Source: Verrucomicrobia bacterium UBA3761
Lineage (GTDB): Bacteria; Verrucomicrobiota; Kiritimatiellia; RFP12; UBA1067
DNA length: 64,000 nt
Direction: 5' to 3'
NCBI GenBank assembly: GCA_002371135.1
Contig: DFGB01000045.1
Span: forward strand, 1 to 64,000
The first letter of the stretch is position 1, and each line of letters begins with the position of its first letter. The notes under the pieces were generated by a model. That model made no database searches and was not told the DNA's origin. It was given only the letters and a program-made list of their open reading frames with translations. Shown piece by piece: positions 48,593 through 55,536 of the stretch. A program made the translations under genes and the position numbers.

Positions 48593-48811
48593 TTACGCCA
48601 CTCTCTCGACTGTGATTTCCGGGTCGATCTCCTGCAACGCGGTCTCGATGCCCTGCTTGAGCGTCATCATCGCGAACGGACACGAACCGCAGTGGCCCGT
48701 GAGCTTGAGATACACGACCTTGCCGTCGATTTTCACGAGTTCGCAATCGCCGCCGTCCGCCTGCAGACCGCCGCGCAATTCATCGAGCTTCGCCTTGATA
48801 GCTTCTTCCAT
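48593..48811 (-). CDS. NifU C-terminal-domain (Nfu-type) iron-sulfur protein
   Basis: A 72-residue protein consisting only of the Nfu domain: LRGGLQADGGDCELVKIDG, VVYLKLTGHCGSCPFAMMTL with the CxxC that binds a transient 4Fe-4S cluster, and GIETALQEIDPEITVERV. It carries clusters to target enzymes. Its position as the first gene of an operon with iorB suggests it serves the cluster-containing IorA/ferredoxin system. It has a good promoter and an AAGGAG site before the ATG. Confidence 0.92.
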   Translation of the reverse strand: MEEAIKAKLDELRGGLQADGGDCELVKIDGKVVYLKLTGHCGSCPFAMMTLKQGIETALQEIDPEITVERVA

Positions 48812-48840
48812 ATCACTCCTTGTTCGGATTTTTGCCGTAT

Positions 48841-48870
48841 ATTATACCATTTGCCCCGCCATAGGGTCAA
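48841..48870 (-). promoter_or_regulatory. Promoter of the NifU-like/iorB/paaK operon
   Basis: On the minus strand: TTGACC (48870-48865), 18-base spacer ending GCAAATGG, TATAAT (48846-48841). The start codon is 29 bases downstream. Nearly the same sequence is used at pckG and ilvC. Confidence 0.82.
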
Positions 48871-48934
48871 GGGGAGGTGTTGCCGGCAGTGGCAGTCGAG
48901 CGGCGCCTGGAGATTCTAGATGCGCCGGCAATAG

Positions 48935-48968
48935 AAGCGCCACGGGCCCGCACGGGCCCGTGGCGCTT
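48935..48968 (-). terminator. Strong hairpin after pckG
   Basis: AAGCGCCACGGGCCCG-CA-CGGGCCCGTGGCGCTT is a perfect 16-bp stem with a two-base loop, 25 bases after the pckG stop. Only a few T residues follow on the minus strand, so it may be a strong 3' stabiliser or a terminator with a weak U-tract. Confidence 0.75.
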
Positions 48969-48992
48969 TGCGTTGGGCTAAATCGCCCGCGC

Positions 48993-50945
48993 TTACTTTT
49001 CGAGCGCGGCGGTGACGTCCGCGAGGACCTGGCGCAGCGCGGCCGGGACGCGGCGCGCGTCCTTGTTCACCGCAGTCGAATCCTTCGACGCCTTCTGGTC
49101 GTACTCGTCGTAGGAAGCGCCGACGGTGGCGATTTCCTTTTTCCAGCCTTCCTTGTCGACCTTGAGAATCTCCTTGAGCATCTCGGGGCAGACGGTGAAG
49201 CCGGGCTCGCCCTCGTTGTTGGAGAGGTCGATATCCTCGAACTTCGGGAGGTTGCCGATCGCCGTCTCGTTGGCGCCGACCTTGCCGTCGATGCGCTCGC
49301 AGATCCACTTGAGGACGCGCGAGTTGTCGCCGAAGCCCGGCCACATGAACTCGCCCTTGTCGGACTTGCGGAACCAGTTGACGAAGTAGATCTTCGGCAG
49401 CTTGGTGGGATTGACGCTCGTGCGCTCCATCTCGAGCCAGTGCTGGAAGTAGTCGGCGACGTTGTAGCCGAAGAACGGGAGCATGGCCATCGGGTCGCGG
49501 CGGACCTTGCCGACATCGTTGGAGATGATGGCGGCGGTGACTTCGGAACCGGCGGCCGAACCCATGAACACGCCGTGGGTCCAGCTCTTCGCCTCGTTGA
49601 CGAGCGGGATGGTGGAAGGACGGCGGCCGCCGAAGAGAATCGCGTCGATCGGCACTCCGGTGGGCTTCTTCTCGAACTTGCCGTTGAAGCCTTCCTTGTC
49701 GAGGACGGGGCAGTTGACCGCAGGCGCGGTGAAGCGCGAATTCTTGTGCGCGGCGACGTAGCCCATCTCCTTGACTTCAGCCTTCGTCATGCCGGGCTTG
49801 GGGCCCATGCGGCGCGCGTCGTCGACGCAGCGGTAGCAGGGATTGCCCTTCCAGTCGATGCCTTCCTCAGGCGCGTCGACGCCCATATCCTCCCACCAGA
49901 TGTCGCCGTCGGGCGTGAGAACGACGTTCGTGAAGATCGTGTTCTTCTTGCAGGAGAGAAGCGCGTTGGGGTTGGAGAACTTCGAAGTGCCGGGAGCGAC
50001 ACCGAAGAAGCCGTTTTCGGGGTTGATGGCGTAGAGACGGCCGTCCGCGCCGGGCTTGAGCCACGCGATATCGTCGCCGATCGTCTCGAGCTTCCAGCCT
50101 TCGAGCTTGGGCTGCATCATCGCGAGATTCGTCTTGCCGCAGGCGGAGGGGAACGCCGCCGTGACGTGATACTTCTTGCCCTCGGGCGAGGTGAGGGTCA
50201 AAATGAGCATGTGCTCGGCCATCCAGCCCTGGTCCTTGGCGAGCTTGGAAGCGATGCGCAGGGCGAAGCACTTCTTGCCGAGAAGCGCGTTGCCGCCGTA
50301 GCCCGAACCGAACGACCAGATTTCGCCGTCCTCGGGGAACTGCGTGATGTACTTGTCCTCGATCCTCTTCGCGCAAGGCCACGCGACGTCCTTCTGGCCC
50401 TTCTTGAGAGGAGCGCCGACGGAGTGGATGCAGGGGACGAAATCGCCGCCCTTGTCGAGGAACTTCATCACGGCGTCGCCGGTGCGCGTCATGATGTCCA
50501 TGTTCACGACGACGTAGGGCGAGTCGGTGAGCTCGATGCCATACTGCGTGATCGGGTTGCCGATCGGACCCATCGCGAACGGGATGACGTACATCGTGCG
50601 GCCGGCCATGCAGCCCTTGTACGCCTTCTCCATCTTCTTCTTCATCTCGACGGGGTCCATCCAATGGTTCGTGGGACCGGCGTCGATTTCATTCTTGGAG
50701 CAGATGAACGTGCGGCCTTCGACGCGCGCCACGTCGCTCTCGTGCGAACGCGCCAGATAGCACCCGGGGCGCTTCTTCTGGTTGAGCTTCACGAACTGGC
50801 CCTTCTTGACCATCATCTCGCAGATGGCGGTGTGCTCTTCCTTGGTTCCCTTCACGACCACGATCTTGTCGGGCGTGCAGATCTTGTTCCATTTTTCAAC
50901 CCAGGCGGCTACCTTGGGATTCGCGAATTTCGGCATCTTTGCCAT
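48993..50945 (-). CDS. pckG: Phosphoenolpyruvate carboxykinase (GTP)
   Basis: A 650-residue cytoplasmic enzyme interconverting oxaloacetate + GTP and PEP + CO2 + GDP. The ATG at 50945 (MAKMPKFANPKV) has AAGGAG about 11 bases upstream. Family marks include GRTMYVIPFAMGPIGNPITQ, the hyper-reactive-Cys P-loop region HVTAAFPSACGKTNLAMMQP, CVDDARRMGPKPG and the FFGYNVADYFQHWLEMERTS block. In anaerobes of this type it often runs towards oxaloacetate to make succinate. Monocistronic, with its own promoter and 3' hairpin. Confidence 0.96.
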   Translation of the reverse strand: MAKMPKFANPKVAAWVEKWNKICTPDKIVVVKGTKEEHTAICEMMVKKGQFVKLNQKKRPGCYLARSHESDVARVEGRTFICSKNEIDAGPTNHWMDPVEMKKKMEKAYKGCMAGRTMYVIPFAMGPIGNPITQYGIELTDSPYVVVNMDIMTRTGDAVMKFLDKGGDFVPCIHSVGAPLKKGQKDVAWPCAKRIEDKYITQFPEDGEIWSFGSGYGGNALLGKKCFALRIASKLAKDQGWMAEHMLILTLTSPEGKKYHVTAAFPSACGKTNLAMMQPKLEGWKLETIGDDIAWLKPGADGRLYAINPENGFFGVAPGTSKFSNPNALLSCKKNTIFTNVVLTPDGDIWWEDMGVDAPEEGIDWKGNPCYRCVDDARRMGPKPGMTKAEVKEMGYVAAHKNSRFTAPAVNCPVLDKEGFNGKFEKKPTGVPIDAILFGGRRPSTIPLVNEAKSWTHGVFMGSAAGSEVTAAIISNDVGKVRRDPMAMLPFFGYNVADYFQHWLEMERTSVNPTKLPKIYFVNWFRKSDKGEFMWPGFGDNSRVLKWICERIDGKVGANETAIGNLPKFEDIDLSNNEGEPGFTVCPEMLKEILKVDKEGWKKEIATVGASYDEYDQKASKDSTAVNKDARRVPAALRQVLADVTAALEK

Positions 50946-51001
50946 AATTGTTCTTGCTCCTTGAATACCCTCTTCGGGCATGGTTAAAGGTATTGGTGTG
51001 T

Positions 51002-51030
51002 ATTATACCATTTGCGGCGCGAGGGGTCAA
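51002..51030 (-). promoter_or_regulatory. Promoter of pckG
   Basis: On the minus strand: TTGACC (51030-51025), 17-base spacer ending GCAAATGG, TATAAT (51007-51002); the ATG is 56 bases downstream. Confidence 0.83.
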
Positions 51031-51076
51031 GAGGGGTGCGAAGAAATCAAGAGTCTCCGGCGGGGGCGGGCGCCTT

Positions 51077-53251
51077 TCACAGCAAGTGTTCGCCAGGGCC
51101 GAGATCGTGCACGGCGCCGCCTGGCATGACGACGCGCGCGCTCGCGCCTTCCGGGATGCGCGCCTTGAGCCGGAACTCCCCGTCCTCGAAGCGCCACTCC
51201 ACCTCCACCTTGCCGCAGGCGGTCTCGACGCCCGCCTCGACGCGCCGGACGCCGCCGACCACGTTCGGTGCGATGACGATGCGACTCCCTCCCGGCGCCG
51301 CCGGGTCGAGCGAAATGCCCGCGAGGCGCTTCACGAACCACGCCGAAATTCCCGTATAGCATGTGTGGATCTTGCTCGGCACGTCGCAGCTCCAATACTC
51401 CGGCCACGTCGTCTCGCCCTGCGCGAGGAAATAGCCATACGACGGCCGCTCGAGCGACATCAGATGGCGCGCCACGATTTCATCGTGCGGCCGCACCTCC
51501 GTCAGATACTTGAGCAGAACCGGCAGCCCCGACGAACCCATGCCGAGGTATGGATGGGCCCGCGTGATTTCATCGTCGAAATGCGCTTCCTGCTCCGCGA
51601 CGAGTTCCGCTGGCACGACGCCTGTCATCAACGCGAACGCGGTCGGCACCTGCAAACCCATCGGATAGATATGGCGCTCCTTGTCGTAGAACCGCGCGTG
51701 GACTCTCCGCCGCAACGCCGCAGCGTCCGCCGCATAGCGCCGCGCGTCTTCATCGCGGCCGAGCGCCGTCGCGATCTTCTCCATCGTCGCGAGATTCATT
51801 ATCCACACGCAGTTGTTGAAAAACCGCGCCTCGGGCGTGTCGGCGAATTCCTTCTTCCCCTCGGCCGTCCCCCAGTCGCCCAGGAAATTGAGCTTCCCCT
51901 GGCGATACGGCGCGAGAATGCCGTCCTTCGCGTGACGTGCGAGGAACGCGAGCCACTTCTCCGCGGCGGGATACACGGTCTCGAGAACGCTCTTGTCGCC
52001 ATAGTTGAGATAGTGCTCCCAGGCGACGCTGAGGCCCGCGCTCGACCACATCGGCCCTCCTGCGTGGCGGTTCTCCTGCGGCGTCGTATGGTGCACCCAG
52101 CCGTCGGGCTCCTGCATGTCGCACCACTTGCTTACGTAGTCGGCGAGATACTCCCGGGCGTCGAACGTCGGCAGGTCGATCCCCCACGCACATGCGAACA
52201 TCTCCTCGCCGTATCCAAGCCGCTCGCGGTGGGGGCAATCGGATGTGTAGCCCTCCGTGGTGCACATCCGGTATGTCCAGATGTCGGTCTCGTAAATGCG
52301 GTTGAAAAGTTCGTTGTCGCATCGGAAGTATCCAGTGCGGCGCAAGTCGGTGCCGATCGCGAGCGCGGTCGCGTCCTGCGGCCGCGGTGGCGTCTTGAGC
52401 CCGGCGACGGTGAGGTAGCGCCCGGCGAGGTAGTTGAAGCGGTTGCGGAAGACGTCGTTAGTGCCGCGCGCGATGTAGACGTTCAACTGCGCGAAATCCT
52501 GCCGCGTCGCTTCATCGTCGGCGCTCATGAGTTCCACGCGGTCGCCGGGCGCGAGGCCGTTCATCCGGAGTTCCACCCAGCCCGTGAAATTCGTGGCGAA
52601 ATCGAACCGCCACGCGCCGTCTTCCATCTTCTCGACTTTCGCCGCCGGCCACGCGGCGAGGATGCGCGTCGGCTCGCAGCGCTGCGGCGTCACGGCGATG
52701 GACGCAGGGACGGCGCACTCCGCCGCCTCGACCCATTCCCCGCGCGCCTCCTCGCGCGCGTCGACGAGTTCTCCGCCGTTGTCGCGATACTTGCTGTCGC
52801 CCAGATTCCGGCAACCCGTCGTACGGCACTGCCACAGCGCCGCCGCGGCCAGAATTTCGCCGCGCACGCTCAGCGCCGGACGCACTTTCTCTTTGAAATA
52901 TTCGTATCGCGCCCAACCGGGACCGGTCGCGACCAATATCTCGTTTTCGCCTTCGCGCAGCAGACGCGCGACATCGTACGCGACGTAGTTCACGCGGCGC
53001 GTAAGCCGCGTCAGCGCCGGCGCGAGGATCCTGTCGTCCGCCTTCACTCCGTTCACGAACAGCTCGTGGTAGCCGAACGACGCCACATCGAGCCGCGCCT
53101 CCGCAGGCACGCTCCCAAGCCGCACGCTCGTGCGGTATTCTAGATGCTCCTCCGCCTTGGCGGCGGGATGGCGCATCCACGGCGCATCCCAGCCGGAGGC
53201 CTCCGCGACGCACACCAGCAACGCCGCGAAGGCGAAAACGGGCGGGCGCAT
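51077..53251 (-). CDS. Secreted alpha-L-rhamnosidase (GH78)
   Basis: A 724-residue exported glycosidase. The ATG at 53251 begins a signal peptide (MRPPVFAFAALLVCVAEASG) and shares one base with the stop of the upstream galactosidase gene (TGATG). An N-terminal beta-sandwich (about 25-230; SFGYHELFVNGVKADDRILA) precedes a Bac_rhamnosid (alpha/alpha)6 domain. The general-acid region is CTTEGYTSDCPHRERLGYGE and the second catalytic Glu lies in GETTWPEYW. A C-terminal beta domain closes it (GGSRIVIAPNVVGGVRRVEA). It releases rhamnose from rhamnogalacturonan or glycosides, which RhaB (10723-12144) could then use. Confidence 0.9.
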   Translation of the reverse strand: MRPPVFAFAALLVCVAEASGWDAPWMRHPAAKAEEHLEYRTSVRLGSVPAEARLDVASFGYHELFVNGVKADDRILAPALTRLTRRVNYVAYDVARLLREGENEILVATGPGWARYEYFKEKVRPALSVRGEILAAAALWQCRTTGCRNLGDSKYRDNGGELVDAREEARGEWVEAAECAVPASIAVTPQRCEPTRILAAWPAAKVEKMEDGAWRFDFATNFTGWVELRMNGLAPGDRVELMSADDEATRQDFAQLNVYIARGTNDVFRNRFNYLAGRYLTVAGLKTPPRPQDATALAIGTDLRRTGYFRCDNELFNRIYETDIWTYRMCTTEGYTSDCPHRERLGYGEEMFACAWGIDLPTFDAREYLADYVSKWCDMQEPDGWVHHTTPQENRHAGGPMWSSAGLSVAWEHYLNYGDKSVLETVYPAAEKWLAFLARHAKDGILAPYRQGKLNFLGDWGTAEGKKEFADTPEARFFNNCVWIMNLATMEKIATALGRDEDARRYAADAAALRRRVHARFYDKERHIYPMGLQVPTAFALMTGVVPAELVAEQEAHFDDEITRAHPYLGMGSSGLPVLLKYLTEVRPHDEIVARHLMSLERPSYGYFLAQGETTWPEYWSCDVPSKIHTCYTGISAWFVKRLAGISLDPAAPGGSRIVIAPNVVGGVRRVEAGVETACGKVEVEWRFEDGEFRLKARIPEGASARVVMPGGAVHDLGPGEHLL

Positions 53252-54525
53252 CACTCTTCTATCTCCATCAGCACGGACGCGTGCGGCGCCAGGCGGCGCG
53301 TGTAGCCGAGCGCCGTCACGTCGCGCTCCTTGCCGGATAGATTGAATATCGCGAGGAACCGCCCGCCCTTTGAATTGGCGGAGACGATTGCGCATTCGTC
53401 CTTCGTGCAAATAACCGGTCTGGGCGAACGCCCGTCGCGCTGCGCGGCGAGAATCTTAGAGTCCGTGAGGAGCGCGAGCGTATCCTTGTCACCGGCGAGC
53501 TGCGGCAGGTCCGCGCCGATGAAAAGCGGCGAGCGGCATATCGCGAAAAAGTTCATCAGCGTGCGCTGCTCGTCTTTCGTCAGACGCGTCTTGCGTCCCG
53601 AGGCGGAGTCGAGGCTCCACCAGTGGCCCGTCACGCCAAGCTTGCCGAGCGGAATCATGTCGCAGTCCGGCCACGTGCCTTCGCGCACGCCCGCCTCCAG
53701 CCATTCGCACATTATCGGCACCAGATGCTCGATATGCCCCCACGAATCCCAGACGTCGTTCACGACTCTCCACATGTTCGCCTTCGTCTGCAAATCCGCG
53801 GCCGCCTCGAGAGGCGTTTCGCCCGGCGACGTGGAGAAGACGATCTCGCGGCCGCACTTGTCGATCGCGCGGCGGATCATCGCGACTTCCTCCTCGCGAT
53901 ATACAGGCGCGGAAAGATCGTCGCACTTCACAAAATCGACTCCCCACGACGCGTAGAGCTCGAAAATGGAATCGTAATATTCCTGCGCGCCGGGACGCTC
54001 CGCGAGGACCGTGCAGTTGTCGCGCAGCCAGACGCATTCAACCTTGCCGTCCGTTATCATGTCGCACGTCACGCCGTCGGCGCCCTTCACCGGAAGCTTC
54101 TTCGCGACCGCTTCCTTCGGCACGCCGCGCATTATGTGGATGCCGAACTTGAGCCCCTTGGAGTGCACATAGTCCGCGAGCGGCTTGAACCCCTTGCCGT
54201 CCCTCGCCGACGGGAAACGGTTCGGCGCGGGCAGGTAGCGCCCGAAGGCGTCGAGCGTGTATAGCGGATTCTCCTGGTTGTAGCCGAGCAGCCCCTCGTT
54301 CTGGACCGTCCAGCGGATGTCGCACACGGCATATTCGTATCCTGCGGCCGCGAGGTGCTTGGACTGGAAATCCACATTCGCGCGAAACTGCGCTTCATTC
54401 ACGGCCGCGCCGTAGCAGTCCCACGAATTCCAACCCATCGGCGGAGTCTTCGCCCACGAAGCGAAATCGCCCGCATACGCGCCGGCCGCCAGGCCCGCGC
54501 ACAATAACGTAGTAGTCAGTTTCAT
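53251..54525 (-). CDS. Secreted alpha-galactosidase (GH27)
   Basis: A 424-residue exported enzyme. The ATG at 54525 starts the signal peptide MKLTTTLLCAGLAAGAYA. The GH27 (beta/alpha)8 barrel begins with KTPPMGWNSWDCYGAAVNE. The nucleophile Asp lies in VDFVKCDDLSAPVYREEEV (usually KYDNC), and the acid/base Asp in GTWPDCDMIPLGKLG. A small C-terminal beta domain follows (NSKGGRFLAIFNLSGKERDV). It cleaves terminal alpha-galactosyl residues. The acceptor substrate may differ from classical enzymes because the KYDNC motif is changed. First gene of a two-gene operon with the GH78 enzyme, overlapping it by one base. Confidence 0.9.
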   Translation of the reverse strand: MKLTTTLLCAGLAAGAYAGDFASWAKTPPMGWNSWDCYGAAVNEAQFRANVDFQSKHLAAAGYEYAVCDIRWTVQNEGLLGYNQENPLYTLDAFGRYLPAPNRFPSARDGKGFKPLADYVHSKGLKFGIHIMRGVPKEAVAKKLPVKGADGVTCDMITDGKVECVWLRDNCTVLAERPGAQEYYDSIFELYASWGVDFVKCDDLSAPVYREEEVAMIRRAIDKCGREIVFSTSPGETPLEAAADLQTKANMWRVVNDVWDSWGHIEHLVPIMCEWLEAGVREGTWPDCDMIPLGKLGVTGHWWSLDSASGRKTRLTKDEQRTLMNFFAICRSPLFIGADLPQLAGDKDTLALLTDSKILAAQRDGRSPRPVICTKDECAIVSANSKGGRFLAIFNLSGKERDVTALGYTRRLAPHASVLMEIEE

Positions 54526-54553
54526 GTTTCTCAAGTTCCTTGCTGCGGCGAAT

Positions 54554-54582
54554 ATTCTACCATATTGCGCGGAAAAACACAA
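54554..54582 (-). promoter_or_regulatory. Promoter of the GH27-GH78 operon
   Basis: On the minus strand: TTGTGT (54582-54577), 17-base spacer ending TATGG, TAGAAT (54559-54554), and 28 bases to the ATG with AAGGAA in between. Confidence 0.75.
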
Positions 54583-54597
54583 ATCGCGCTTTGCCTG

Positions 54598-55254
54598 CTA
54601 TTCGCCGCCAAGAGCCGCGAGACGCCGCTGCAAGCGCTCGATTTCCCCGCGCAGCCGCGCATTCTCTTCCTTGAGACTGGCGATTTCCCCGTTCTGCGCC
54701 GTGCGCCTCCCGAGCCGCACGGCCGTCATGCGCTCGCGAATGCCGCCGTTCTCCCGGAAATCATCCTGCTGCGCATCGATCAACTGCTGCAGCATCCACA
54801 TCGTCTGGGAAATCACTGTTATCATCGCATTGCAGAATTCCTCCTTGCCGCATCCTTCCAGAAACACCGCCCACCCGTCCCACTTGGAATGTTCCGCCGC
54901 GAACTTCCGCAGCTTCGGCGTCCTCGAATGCCCTGCACCCCAGCGTTCGAGACGATCGAACTTCAGGCAGTCGATATAATCTTCGAGAAGCTCGCCAAGC
55001 GATGCACGCGCCACATTCGTAAGCTTCAATTGCGTCTCGAGACTTGTGGCGGCCGCCTCGCTGCCCTCGACGATATTCTGCTTGCAGCTCCTCGCCGCCT
55101 GTACCATCTGGTCGACCGTGCGATCCCCGTACTTTGGCAGAAACCGCCGGCAAAATAGCTGCGTCGCCTGGCATATCATATCGCTCTTATCGTAGACGAT
55201 CAGCTTCCGGTATCCGCCGTGCGGATGGATAATCTGTGGATTTCCTGTGCTCAT
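54598..55254 (-). CDS. Four-helix-bundle protein with C-terminal coiled coil
   Basis: A 218-residue cytoplasmic protein. Residues of about 12-150 match the four-helix-bundle family related to the 23S rRNA intervening-sequence protein (YRKLIVYDKSDMICQATQLF, TVDQMVQAARSCKQNIVEGS, LGELLEDYIDCLKFDRLERW). The C-terminal 40 residues are a leucine-zipper-like coiled coil (ASLKEENARLRGEIERLQRR). Relatives of the bundle occur inside rRNA intervening sequences and as the Avd helper of diversity-generating retroelements, but no reverse transcriptase, template repeat or rRNA is present here. It probably binds nucleic acid. Its -10 lies six bases before the ATG without a ribosome binding site. Confidence 0.78.
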   Translation of the reverse strand: MSTGNPQIIHPHGGYRKLIVYDKSDMICQATQLFCRRFLPKYGDRTVDQMVQAARSCKQNIVEGSEAAATSLETQLKLTNVARASLGELLEDYIDCLKFDRLERWGAGHSRTPKLRKFAAEHSKWDGWAVFLEGCGKEEFCNAMITVISQTMWMLQQLIDAQQDDFRENGGIRERMTAVRLGRRTAQNGEIASLKEENARLRGEIERLQRRLAALGGE

Positions 55255-55260
55255 ACTGCG

Positions 55261-55290
55261 ATTTTACCACAATCCCCCAACTTTGCGCAA
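55261..55290 (-). promoter_or_regulatory. Promoter of the four-helix-bundle gene (leaderless type)
   Basis: On the minus strand: TTGCGC (55290-55285), 18-base spacer ending TTGTGG, TAAAAT (55266-55261), then six bases to the ATG. Confidence 0.7.
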
Positions 55291-55305
55291 GGGGGAAATT
55301 TGAGA

Positions 55306-55455
55306 TTTTTTGGGAGGGTTGGGAGGGTTGGGAGAATTGGGATAAATTGGGAGGATTGGGATTATTGGGAAAATTAGGCGCTATAGACTCTCCCAATCCC
55401 AACTCTCCCAATCTATCCCAATCCTCCCAACTATCCCAACCCTCCCACAAAAACA
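55306..55455. repeat. GGGAGGATT-type tandem-repeat hairpin
   Basis: The left arm (about 55306-55372) is a chain of TTGGGAGGGTTGGGAGAATT-like units. The right arm (about 55387-55455) is the inverse chain, ending TCCCAACCCTCCCACAAAAA. The loop is about 14 bases. It fills the gap between the four-helix-bundle gene start and the adhesin 3' end, together with the terminator hairpin at 55457-55480. Confidence 0.85.
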
Positions 55456-55456
55456 A

Positions 55457-55480
55457 GCGGGCGGGGTTGCCCCCGCCCGC
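55457..55480 (-). terminator. Probable terminator of the giant adhesin gene
   Basis: GCGGGCGGGG-TTGC-CCCCGCCCGC is a perfect 10-bp stem followed on the minus strand by TTGTTTTTG. A second hairpin GGACGCGCTTCAGCGCGTCC (55500-55519) lies between it and the stop codon. Confidence 0.8.
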
Positions 55481-55536
55481 GCTTCGGGAGGGACGCGCTT
55501 CAGCGCGTCCACACCCGTTGTCAAGGCATTCAAGCC

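Noticed and set aside
54598..55254. Diversity-generating retroelement (Avd-like protein)
   Set aside because: No reverse transcriptase and no template/variable repeat pair was found in the window; the helix-bundle family also has non-retroelement members.
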